This document shows, piece by piece, positions 28,486 to 36,080 of a stretch of 64,000 nt of DNA. The stretch comes from Paenibacillus terrae. GTDB taxonomy: Bacteria; Bacillota; Bacilli; Paenibacillales; Paenibacillaceae. The notes below the pieces were generated by a model. That model saw nothing but the letters and a program-made list of their open reading frames with translations. It was not told the DNA's origin and ran no database searches. The translations under genes and the position numbers were made by a program. The stretch spans positions 1 through 64,000 of the forward strand of contig NZ_JTHP01000016.1 in NCBI RefSeq assembly GCF_000943545.1. The letters run 5' to 3'. How positions within the stretch are numbered: position 1 is the first letter of the stretch; every line of letters begins with the position of its first letter.

Positions 28486-28513
28486 CGCTTCCGGGGGAGC
28501 GGAAGCGTCTTTC
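28486..28513 (+). terminator. Probable terminator after the prsA-like gene
   Basis: CGCTTCCG pairs perfectly with CGGAAGCG around a six-base loop; only a short TCTTTC follows. Confidence 0.55.
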
Positions 28514-28567
28514 GATACCGTCAGTAGTTTACTAAATTCTTCTTGAGAAAGTGGGGCAACATGTGAA

Positions 28568-29110
28568 ATGAAAGCTACTGGTATAGTTCGCCGTATTGAT
28601 GATCTGGGGCGGGTAGTTATTCCTAAGGAAATTCGCCGCACCTTGAGAATTCGTGAAGGAGATCCGCTTGAAATTTTTGTGGATCGTGACGGAGAAGTCA
28701 TTTTGAAAAAGTATTCACCTATCGGTGAACTTGGTGATTTCGCCAAAGAATACGCTGAGTCCCTGTTTGAAAGCACAGGCCATATTACGATGATTACCGA
28801 CCGGGACACCATTATTACGGTGGCTGGAGGCTCCAAAAAAGAGTTTCTGGACAAGCCGATCGGCAGCATTATCGAAGGAAGTATGGATAATCGCAAAACG
28901 GTACTGGAAACAGCCAGCGGCTCCTATGAGCTGACAAGAGACCACGAAGAAACACTTTCGTCCTTTGTGGCGGCTCCCATTGTTTCGGGTGGTGATCCTA
29001 TTGGTTCCGTTGTGTTGCTGAACAAGGACGAAAACGTGAAGATGGCCGAAATGGAGATCAAAATGGCTGAAACAGCCGCTGGTTTCCTCGGTAAACAAAT
29101 GGAACAGTAA
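28568..29110 (+). CDS. spoVT: Stage V sporulation regulator SpoVT
   Basis: A 180-residue forespore regulator. The N-terminal AbrB-type domain (MKATGIVRRIDDLGRVVIPK, 1-50) binds DNA and the C-terminal GAF domain (about 60-178) may bind a ligand. In B. subtilis it is made under sigma-G and adjusts sigma-G genes and spore coat. AGTGGGG lies about 11 bases before the ATG. A terminator follows. The N-terminus is close to that of abrB at 9064, so they share the DNA-binding fold. Confidence 0.95.
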   Translation: MKATGIVRRIDDLGRVVIPKEIRRTLRIREGDPLEIFVDRDGEVILKKYSPIGELGDFAKEYAESLFESTGHITMITDRDTIITVAGGSKKEFLDKPIGSIIEGSMDNRKTVLETASGSYELTRDHEETLSSFVAAPIVSGGDPIGSVVLLNKDENVKMAEMEIKMAETAAGFLGKQMEQ

Positions 29111-29123
29111 TCCCCCGGTCCGA

Positions 29124-29179
29124 CCCTGTAAGACGTACTGAATGGCGAAAGCCGTCTGTCGTCTTGCAGGGCTTTTTTT
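29124..29179 (+). terminator. Rho-independent terminator after spoVT
   Basis: CCCTGTAAGACG pairs with CGTCTTGCAGGG over twelve bases (one mismatch), then seven T residues. Confidence 0.88.
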
Positions 29180-29252
29180 CTTTCCAGAGAAAGAGGCGGT
29201 ATAATAGGACTCGTGAAGGATGCATATTTCAGGTAGGAGTGGGGAACGGACG

Positions 29253-31058
29253 ATGCAGGAAAATCGCGCCGCTTCGCGGCTACTACGGGGTGCTGTCATT
29301 TTGACACTGGCGGCGGTAGCGAGCAAGCTGATCGGCACATTGCAAAAAATCCCGCTGCAAAATATCGGCGGTGACGGCGTTTTCGGTATTTATAATACGG
29401 TTTATCCTTTTTATACGCTGTTGATTACTATTGCCGCTGCTGGATTTCCGGCAGCGATATCCAAATTTGTAGCAGAATATGAGGCGGTGGGAAACCGGGC
29501 CGCAGGGCAACGTGTAGCCCGGTTGTCCTCCCTTGTATTGGGCATGTTTGGTGTGATTCTGGGCGTGCTGATGTATACGTGCGCACCGCTGATCGGTCAG
29601 TGGATCGACAATGCTCATGTTATTCCCTCGGTGAGGGCGGCGGCCTTTGCCTTTTTGTTCGTGCCGGTTATGGCGGGGCTAAGGGGATATTTTCAGGGCT
29701 TGCAAAATATGATCCCGACCGCTGTCTCCCAAGTGACGGAGCAGACGGTACGGGTGGGTGTGATGATCATGCTGTTGCTGCTTATGCTGTCGCAAGGAGC
29801 CGGACCCGATATGATTGCTGCCGGGGCTGTTTTTGGTTCTGCGGCTGGCGGGGCAGCGGGTCTGGTCGTCATGCTGCTATTCTGGCGCAACCACAGGAAG
29901 AAGCTCAGAAGGCAAGAGAGGCCGTCTGAGCAGGCTTTGCAGGCCGCTGGGAAGACAGAACAGATGGGCATACAGGAGACTGCGTCTGGAAATTTGGGCG
30001 TCATAGAGAGAACGACGGACGATTTGGTGAGTGGCAGTCGTGCTGTCGTATCAGGTGTGCTAGAGAGTGCATCCGGGACAGTGCAGGAGCGGGCTGGAAA
30101 AGCCCACCGGACGGAGAGTTATGGTACTTTGCTAAAGGCATTGCTTCGTTATGCCCTGCCTGTTTGCCTGGGAGCGCTGGCAGTTCCGCTGATTAGTTTG
30201 GTGGACACGTTTACGGTACCTCGCTTGTTAAAGCAGGAGGGTTTGGACGATACAGGAGTTATGGTGGCCTTTGGTGTCTATAACCGGGGTCTGCCGCTTG
30301 TACAGCTGGTGATGATGTTTGCCACCACGCTGTCGGCATTGTTCATTCCGTCGTTGGCGGAAGCCCGGGTAACGGGCGGTACGGAGCTGGCGCGCCGCCA
30401 GTGTGAGCAATCGCTGCGTTGGTTCTGGCTGTTGGGACTAGCCGCCGCGACAGGCTTAATTGTGCTGGCGGTGCCCGTCAATGTGATGCTGTACGCGGAT
30501 GACACCGGTAGCGGAGTCATGCGCTGGATGGCGCTGACTGCCGTAGGCGGCACGCTCAGCATCATCTCGGCGGCGCTACTGCAAGGGCTGGGGGCAGTTC
30601 GCGCCCCAGCCGTGGCGATGCTCGCCGCAGCCGCAGCCAAAGCGCTGCTGAACTGGCTGCTCGTGCCGCAGCTGGGCACGGCTGGCGCAGCCATCGCGGG
30701 AGCCGCCGCCTATCTGCTGGCAGCGGCGATCAACATCGCGCTGCTCGCCCGCCTGGCGGGGCTGCGCTGGAGCTGGTCCGCCAGCGTGCTCAAGCCGGCG
30801 GCACTGCTTGTCGCCTTGGCCTGCGCAGCTGCGGCGGCGATGTGGGGCACCAGCGCAGCGCTGGGTGCCTTGGGGTGGGCCGCCGGAGGCCGTGCCACGG
30901 CGGTGGCGGAAAGCCTGCTGGGCGTAGCCGCAGGCGCCGTGGTGTTTGTGATCGGCCTCGCACGCTTGAGGCTGATCACAGAGGCGGAGCTTGCGGCGGT
31001 GCCCAAGCTCGGACGCCCGCTGGCAGCCGTGCTGCGCAGACTGCGCGTGCTGGCGTAG
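29253..31058 (+). CDS. yabM: Polysaccharide/lipid flippase of the MOP superfamily (YabM/SpoVB type)
   Basis: A 601-residue membrane protein with about 14 helices, of the family that includes SpoVB, YabM and MurJ-type flippases, which move lipid-linked glycans across the membrane. SKLIGTLQKIPLQNIGGDG near the N-terminus is typical. A long polar loop (about 213-290, with KKLRRQERPSEQ) divides the halves. From about 30,540 to the end the DNA is very GC-rich and the protein turns to alanine-rich helices. GGAGTGGGG lies eight bases before ATG 29253; the in-frame ATG 29220 is less likely. Confidence 0.88.
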   Translation: MQENRAASRLLRGAVILTLAAVASKLIGTLQKIPLQNIGGDGVFGIYNTVYPFYTLLITIAAAGFPAAISKFVAEYEAVGNRAAGQRVARLSSLVLGMFGVILGVLMYTCAPLIGQWIDNAHVIPSVRAAAFAFLFVPVMAGLRGYFQGLQNMIPTAVSQVTEQTVRVGVMIMLLLLMLSQGAGPDMIAAGAVFGSAAGGAAGLVVMLLFWRNHRKKLRRQERPSEQALQAAGKTEQMGIQETASGNLGVIERTTDDLVSGSRAVVSGVLESASGTVQERAGKAHRTESYGTLLKALLRYALPVCLGALAVPLISLVDTFTVPRLLKQEGLDDTGVMVAFGVYNRGLPLVQLVMMFATTLSALFIPSLAEARVTGGTELARRQCEQSLRWFWLLGLAAATGLIVLAVPVNVMLYADDTGSGVMRWMALTAVGGTLSIISAALLQGLGAVRAPAVAMLAAAAAKALLNWLLVPQLGTAGAAIAGAAAYLLAAAINIALLARLAGLRWSWSASVLKPAALLVALACAAAAAMWGTSAALGALGWAAGGRATAVAESLLGVAAGAVVFVIGLARLRLITEAELAAVPKLGRPLAAVLRRLRVLA

Positions 31059-31220
31059 CCCGTAGCTATGCCGCTTGCGGTTGCGCGGTGGGGGTAGCCA
31101 TTTTATGAGCCTGTATATACTTTGTGGTATAGTAGTGCCAAAGCAAAGGAAGCGGAAGCAGGCAACGCGCCGTATATTTACGAAGTGTGTGCTACGTTTC
31201 TGCGGAACGGAGGATTGGAC

Positions 31221-32720
31221 ATGAGCGCAATACTAACAGTCGTAGGATTAGGCTCGGGAGACCCGGATCAGCTTACGATAGGGATATTGAACAAAATGCG
31301 GGGCGCTTCGGCGCTGTATCTGCGGACGAAGGAGCACCCGGCAGTTAAGGTACTGGATGAGTTTGGAGTGGCCTTCGAGTCGTTTGACACCGTGTATGAG
31401 ACCAAGGAATCTTTTCCAGAGGTATACGAGGAAATTACCAGTCAGTTGATAGCAGCGGCCGCTAAAGCTGCGGACGGAAGCGAAATCGTCTATGCGGTTC
31501 CGGGCCACCCGATGGTAGCGGAAGCGGCGGTGCAATTGCTCAAAGAGCGTTGTCCTGTGCAGGATATTCAACTGAACATCCTTGGCGGCGAAAGTTTTCT
31601 GGATGAAGCTTTTGTGCGTCTTGGTTTTGACCCGATTGAAGGTTTCCAGTTGTTGGACGCAGGTACGCTGGATGCGAGTTGGCTTCAACCTCAGTTGCAC
31701 ACGCTGATCGGACAGGTATATGATACGTTTACGGCTTCAGATGTGAAGCTGTGTTTAATGGAGCGCTATCCTGATGACTATGAGGTCTACGTAGGTCATG
31801 CGCTTGGCGTGGAGGGCGAGGAAGCGGTGCATAAAGTGCCACTGTACGAGCTGGATCGGGTGGAGGGCTACGGAAACCTGTCTCTGGTGTACATACCGCG
31901 TAGTGAGGATGATGCGCTGAAACGGCGTTCTTTTGACCGTCTGCATGAGATTGTTGATATTTTACGCAGTCCGGAAGGTTGTCCATGGGACCGGGAACAG
32001 ACGCATCAGTCGATCCGCAAAAATCTGATCGAGGAAACCTATGAAGTCATCGAAACGATAGATGAGGACGATCCTGATCACATGAAGGAAGAGCTGGGCG
32101 ATCTGCTGCTGCAAATTTTGCTGCATGCCCAGATGGAAGAAGAAGTTGGAGCCTTCAATGTGTATGATGTGATTCAAGGGCTGAATGACAAGCTCATTTT
32201 CCGCCATCCACACGTGTTTGGAGACAATCAGGCGAATGATGCGGAAGAGGCGCTGCAAAATTGGGAACAGATGAAAGCCGAGGAAAAGCGGATTAAAGGC
32301 ATAGCTTCAGTACAGTCTTCCGTACTGGATGGTGTCCCGCGTGATTTGCCTGCGCTCATGAAGTCATACAAGCTCCAGAAAAAGGCGGCAAAAGTAGGCT
32401 TTAACTGGGATAACATTGAAGGTGTATTCGACAAATTGGACGAAGAAGTGGCTGAGCTGAAGGAAGCGGTCCGCGAGGGACATTCCTTGGAGGCGCAGTT
32501 GCTGGAGTTGGGCGACGTGCTATTTGTTGCCGTGAATGCAGCCCGTTTTATGGGAGTTGATCCGGAAGAGGCGCTGTCGGCCACCAACCGCAAATTTGTC
32601 GACCGATTCCAGTATATTGAGGAACGATTACGCGAGCAGGGACGACGTCCCGAGGACAGCAGCGTAGATGAGATGGAGACGTACTGGCAGGAAGCGAAAA
32701 AGACTCTTGGCAGACACTAG
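31221..32720 (+). CDS. yabN: Fused tetrapyrrole methylase / MazG nucleotide pyrophosphohydrolase (YabN)
   Basis: A 499-residue fusion. Residues 1-220 are a methylase-like domain (VVGLGSGDPDQLTIG, VYAVPGHPMVAEAAV). Residues 235-499 hold two MazG units: SPEGCPWDREQTHQSIRKNL with EETYEV and EELGDLLLQILLHAQ, then EEVAELKEAV and ELGDVLFVAVNAARF, carrying the acidic metal ligands. MazG removes odd nucleoside triphosphates. GGAGG lies seven bases before ATG 31221. The order yabM-yabN matches B. subtilis. Confidence 0.93.
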   Translation: MSAILTVVGLGSGDPDQLTIGILNKMRGASALYLRTKEHPAVKVLDEFGVAFESFDTVYETKESFPEVYEEITSQLIAAAAKAADGSEIVYAVPGHPMVAEAAVQLLKERCPVQDIQLNILGGESFLDEAFVRLGFDPIEGFQLLDAGTLDASWLQPQLHTLIGQVYDTFTASDVKLCLMERYPDDYEVYVGHALGVEGEEAVHKVPLYELDRVEGYGNLSLVYIPRSEDDALKRRSFDRLHEIVDILRSPEGCPWDREQTHQSIRKNLIEETYEVIETIDEDDPDHMKEELGDLLLQILLHAQMEEEVGAFNVYDVIQGLNDKLIFRHPHVFGDNQANDAEEALQNWEQMKAEEKRIKGIASVQSSVLDGVPRDLPALMKSYKLQKKAAKVGFNWDNIEGVFDKLDEEVAELKEAVREGHSLEAQLLELGDVLFVAVNAARFMGVDPEEALSATNRKFVDRFQYIEERLREQGRRPEDSSVDEMETYWQEAKKTLGRH

Positions 32721-33022
32721 GCCGTAAAGTCTGAAAATCCCCTTGTGAAGCGTGTCGGTTTGAGGAGACTTGCCAATGGGGAGGCTTTTGTAGTAGGATG
32801 TTGGCTTAACTGGGGTCGAATTAAAAAACGACTGCTATTGCAGGATTTTTAAGGCCAAGCCAGAATAACTTGTAGTAATTCTGAAAATAACTGTTTTCTA
32901 CGGGCAACCGTATTCCAGTTGTGTTCAGAGCGGCTTCGGCCGCAGTTTGACCTCACGTCTGCCCCATTTCATGGACATGCAGCGTGATGATTATTTTTTG
33001 ATATTTGGGAGGCTTTTAACTT
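32721..33022. other. Leader region of the HU gene
   Basis: Just over 300 bases without a gene. CCCCTTG (32738) and CAATGGGG (about 32773) could form an imperfect terminator for yabN, followed by GGCTTTT. Further on GCGGC-TTCG-GCCGC (32930-32943) is a perfect five-pair stem closed by a UUCG tetraloop, without a T-run. I see no confident promoter, though one for HU must lie here. Confidence 0.4.
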
Positions 33023-33295
33023 ATGAACAAGACAGATCTGATCAACAATATTTCCAGCAAAAGCGGTTTGAGCAAACGTGACGTTGAAGCTGTATTGAAT
33101 GGCGTTCTTGGTGAAATTACAGATGCACTCGCCAGCGGCGACAAAGTGCAACTGATCGGCTTTGGTACTTTTGAAACGCGCAAGCGTTCCAGCCGTACAG
33201 GCCGCAATCCACAAACCGGCAACACGATTGAAATTCCAGAATCGACCGTTCCTGCTTTTAAAGCCGGTAATAAGCTTAAAGAAGCCGTTAACTAA
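33023..33295 (+). CDS. hup: HU histone-like DNA-binding protein
   Basis: A 90-residue HU family protein that bends and compacts DNA. MNKTDLINNISSKSGLSKRD forms the helical body; IGFGTFETRKRSSRTGRNPQ starts the DNA-binding arm with the conserved RNP-Q-TG and IP. Length is the family norm. GGGAGG lies about eight bases before the ATG. Its stop codon shares one base with the start of rqcP. B. subtilis carries its HU gene elsewhere, so this placement is lineage-specific. Confidence 0.96.
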   Translation: MNKTDLINNISSKSGLSKRDVEAVLNGVLGEITDALASGDKVQLIGFGTFETRKRSSRTGRNPQTGNTIEIPESTVPAFKAGNKLKEAVN

Positions 33296-33573
33296 TGCGT
33301 CTTGATAAATTCTTGAAAGTCTCGCGGCTGATTAAGCGGCGTACGGTAGCCAAGGACGTCTCCGAACAAGGGAGAGTCGTGGTGAACGGACGCGAAGCCA
33401 AGCCGAGCAGTGCGGTCAAAGTGGGCGATGAAATCACCGTCCAGTTTGGCCAGAAGCTGGTGACTGTGCGAGTGGAACGGCTCGCCGACACTACACGCAA
33501 GGACGAGGCTGCAAGTATGTACACTTTAGTGAAGGAAGAGCCCATTGCCAGAGACAATGGTTTGAACTGGTAA
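33295..33573 (+). CDS. rqcP: RqcP (YabO), S4-domain ribosome quality-control factor
   Basis: A 92-residue S4 RNA-binding protein. MRLDKFLKVSRLIKRRTVAK and VNGREAKPSSAVKVGDEI are the S4 motif. In B. subtilis, RqcP works with RqcH to add alanine tails to chains on obstructed 50S subunits. The ATG overlaps the HU stop (TAATG), which implies coupling. A terminator follows, separating it from yabP. Confidence 0.93.
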   Translation: MRLDKFLKVSRLIKRRTVAKDVSEQGRVVVNGREAKPSSAVKVGDEITVQFGQKLVTVRVERLADTTRKDEAASMYTLVKEEPIARDNGLNW

Positions 33574-33606
33574 CTGGAATCTAACTTTCTAATATGCTGT
33601 ACATTA

Positions 33607-33645
33607 AAGCATCCCTTCATATTCTCATGAAGGGGTGCTTTTTCT
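33607..33645 (+). terminator. Rho-independent terminator after rqcP
   Basis: AAGCATCCCTTCAT pairs with ATGAAGGGGTGCTT (one mismatch) around a six-base loop, then T residues. Confidence 0.9.
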
Positions 33646-33721
33646 TATGCAGTTTCTTTCGTGCAGTTCTAAATCCTGTTGTCCCCTTCATAAGCTAAGA
33701 ACAGAAGGAGGGGTACATGCC

Positions 33722-34006
33722 ATGATTGAACAAGGGAAGCCCAAACACCATGACCTGCGCATGCAAAGCCGAAAGCAGCTCGACATTTCAGGCGTCAGCA
33801 ATGTGGAGAGCTTTGACAGTGAAGAGTTTCTGCTTCAGACCGAGCTGGGTCATCTCACCATTCGCGGACAGCATTTACATATCAAAAATCTCAGTCTGGA
33901 AGAGGGGCTGCTGTCCATTGAAGGTCTGATTACTTCCCTCGTCTACCTGGAGCCCGGGGCCCCGGCCAAAAACGGAAAAAGCCTATTCGGCAAGCTCTTC
34001 AAATGA
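33722..34006 (+). CDS. yabP: Sporulation protein YabP
   Basis: A 94-residue protein of the YabP/YqfC family, needed for normal spore formation in the mother cell. The conserved core is LDISGVSNVESFDSEEFLL followed by TELGHLTIRGQHLHI. AGGAGGGG lies about eight bases before ATG 33722. It overlaps yabQ by four bases, as in Bacillus, where the pair belongs to the sigma-E regulon. Confidence 0.92.
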   Translation: MIEQGKPKHHDLRMQSRKQLDISGVSNVESFDSEEFLLQTELGHLTIRGQHLHIKNLSLEEGLLSIEGLITSLVYLEPGAPAKNGKSLFGKLFK

Positions 34007-34581
34007 ACCCTCACACACAATGGCTGACATTGACGTGGATGCTGCTGTCGGGCATAGCAATGGGAGTGGTGTTCGACAGCTACCGGGTGCTGTCCATCCG
34101 CTTTCATTTTGCCCGTTGGAGCATTCATATGTTGGACGTGCTGTATTGGGTGGCCTCGGCCCTGTTTATTTTCCGTGTGCTGTACGCGAGTAATCGCGGT
34201 GAGCTGCGGTTTTATGTCTTTTTAGGACTACTTTTGGGGGTTTGGCTCTATTTTTGGGCCTTTAGTGTTACAACCCAACGTTTTGTGGTAATGTTATTAA
34301 AGATAGTCCGCAGACTGACGTTGATCGTGAACAGCATACTGCGCATCCTGATTGTTCATCCGGTGTTGGCGCTGTATCGGCTGGTACGCAAGCTGGTCCG
34401 ATGGACATGGGCACTTATTGTGTTCCTGGGAAGGATGCTGATATACATCTTGATGCCGGTTTGGAAGCCGCTCGTCTGGCTGATCGGTCCGCTTAAAGCG
34501 CGCTGGAGGACTCCAGAATTGCTTGTAAAGCTCGGCATCAGACTGAAAAACACAGCAAAAAGATGGTTTGGAAGGAGGTAG
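34003..34581 (+). CDS. yabQ: Spore cortex protein YabQ
   Basis: A 192-residue membrane protein of the YabQ family, required for cortex synthesis in B. subtilis. About four membrane segments are seen in residues 1-105 (LTLTWMLLSGIAMGVVFDSY first), followed by another hydrophobic stretch and a basic C-terminal tail (about 150-192). Start overlaps yabP (ATGA). divIC begins five bases after the stop. Confidence 0.92.
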   Translation: MNPHTQWLTLTWMLLSGIAMGVVFDSYRVLSIRFHFARWSIHMLDVLYWVASALFIFRVLYASNRGELRFYVFLGLLLGVWLYFWAFSVTTQRFVVMLLKIVRRLTLIVNSILRILIVHPVLALYRLVRKLVRWTWALIVFLGRMLIYILMPVWKPLVWLIGPLKARWRTPELLVKLGIRLKNTAKRWFGRR

Positions 34582-34585
34582 TATC

Positions 34586-34915
34586 ATGCGTAATTCGTCT
34601 GTAGATCGCCATTCATCTCCTACGTCCAAGTCCAACGCGGGCGGGCGCAGGCGAATCATGATTTGGTTGCTATCGCTTGCCGCCTTTGGTAGTTGGGCTA
34701 TTTTTACCTTTTTTTCTCAAGGTATGATTATGGCCGATCGAAGTGAACAGCTCACCCAGAAGGAAAAACAGAAGCAAGCTGCTACACAAACGGAACAACA
34801 GCTCCAAACTGAAGTGAATCGTCTCAAGGATCCCGAGTATATCGGAGAAATTGCCAGAAGCAAGTACGGTCTTTACAAACCGGAAGAGACGCCGATCATC
34901 GGGGAGCAGAAATAG
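34586..34915 (+). CDS. divIC: Cell-division protein DivIC (FtsB-like)
   Basis: A 109-residue bitopic protein. A basic cytoplasmic start (about 1-28) leads to one membrane helix (about 29-49), then a coiled coil (SEQLTQKEKQKQAATQTEQQ) and a short end with LKDPEYIGEIARSKYGL, typical of DivIC/FtsB. It joins FtsL and DivIB at the septum. AAGGAGG is seven bases before ATG 34586. Confidence 0.92.
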   Translation: MRNSSVDRHSSPTSKSNAGGRRRIMIWLLSLAAFGSWAIFTFFSQGMIMADRSEQLTQKEKQKQAATQTEQQLQTEVNRLKDPEYIGEIARSKYGLYKPEETPIIGEQK

Positions 34916-35038
34916 GCGCATCATTGGGTCAATGCTTAGTTGACCTTGGTTCCGCCATTTTGTATAATCAAATCACCACAGCGGGATTTTTTTGCAAAAA
35001 AATCGGTTGTATATTTTAAGGGAGGATCATTTTATTCT

Positions 35039-35566
35039 ATGGCAATTGAAGTGGGCACCAAGTTAGAGGGCAAAGTGACAGGCATCACGCATTTTGGAGC
35101 ATTTGTGGATTTGTCTGGAGGTGTCACGGGTCTCGTTCACATCTCGGAAATCGCCGATAACTACGTTAAGGATGTTAACGATCACCTGAAGATTAATGAT
35201 GTCGTGACGGTGAAAGTCATTAATGTTGACAAAGACGGCAAAATCGGACTTTCCATTAAGCAAACGATTGACAAGCCGGCAAGTGAAGCCCGTCCGCCAA
35301 GAGCTCCAAGACCGGAGCGCACAGGAGGACCAGGCGGAGGCGACCGTTTCGGCGGTGGAGGTTCAGGTCCAAGTCAAGGACGCGGTGGTGGCGGTGGCGG
35401 TGGTTTCAACCGCGATCGTGGAGGCCGTTCGTTCAAGCCTGCACCGGGTAAACCTTCATTTGAGGATAAAATGTCACGCTTCCTAAAAGATAGTGAGGAA
35501 CGCATTTCGTCGCTGAAAAAGAACACCGAAGGTAAACGCGGAGGACGCGGCGCGAAGCGTGTTTAA
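35039..35566 (+). CDS. yabR: S1-domain RNA-binding protein (YabR) with Gly/Arg-rich tail
   Basis: A 175-residue protein. Residues 5-75 are an S1 domain (GKVTGITHFGAFVDL, GLVHISEIADNYV, GKIGLSIK). Residues 85-145 form a low-complexity stretch of Pro, Arg and a run of glycines, resembling RGG-type RNA-binding tails. The end (about 140-175) is charged and basic. B. subtilis YabR is about 130 residues, so the tail is enlarged here. GGGAGG is a rather distant 13 bases from the ATG. Probably binds RNA or the ribosome. Confidence 0.9.
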   Translation: MAIEVGTKLEGKVTGITHFGAFVDLSGGVTGLVHISEIADNYVKDVNDHLKINDVVTVKVINVDKDGKIGLSIKQTIDKPASEARPPRAPRPERTGGPGGGDRFGGGGSGPSQGRGGGGGGGFNRDRGGRSFKPAPGKPSFEDKMSRFLKDSEERISSLKKNTEGKRGGRGAKRV

Positions 35567-35597
35567 TTCACTTTGACAACCGTATCAACCATACACG

Positions 35598-35634
35598 GAA
35601 AACCGTACAGTCGAAAGACTGCTACGGTTTTTTT
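35598..35634 (+). terminator. Rho-independent terminator after yabR
   Basis: AAACCGTA pairs with TACGGTTT and CAGTC pairs with GACTG around a GAAA tetraloop; seven or more T residues end it. Confidence 0.92.
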
Positions 35635-36080
35635 GCGTTATGCCGACAATAGCTGAAATATATGAAGAGCTATGGGAGCGTGGGAGATCCATCCGACTGT
35701 AATCTTGCATGCGTTTTATGATATTCAAGATTTGTTGAAGAAAAAGCAGGGCGATCAAGCTGAAAAGTGGACGTTTTTTTTGTCGTGTGGATATAATCGT
35801 CCGACAAACTCCAACGGTTTTCCGTCTATCTTCTGTGCAAATCGCTAGTCTAAGCGAAGGTGTGGGCGACAGGAAGGGGCTTTGTAGGGAGAGGGCGCTC
35901 GTAATTACCATACGCTTCCAAGCGGACGTAGCTTGGCATTGAGGCCGATGCTCTGTGCTTTCGCGCAGAACGTTTTTTTGTCGGAAATTTCTTGGAATAA
36001 GACGTGAGGTTCTGACAAACTTTCTCAATCGTTCCGGTTTAAGATGGGAACATCAAATTGATGAATGGGGTGCCTGACGC
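35635..36080 (+). promoter_or_regulatory. spoIIE upstream region with 0A-box-like sites
   Basis: About 445 bases without a gene. TTTGTCG (35779-35785) and CGACAAA (35802-35808) face each other around TATAAT (35792-35797). A further TTGTCGGA lies at 35978 and TCTGACAA (reverse) at 36011. B. subtilis spoIIE is activated by Spo0A at a promoter with poor -35, so these are candidate 0A boxes (7 of 8 matches at best). B. subtilis has two tRNA genes here; I find none. Confidence 0.4.

Noticed and set aside
35635..36080. Search for tRNA genes upstream of spoIIE
   Set aside because: No cloverleaf, T-loop motif or CCA end was found.
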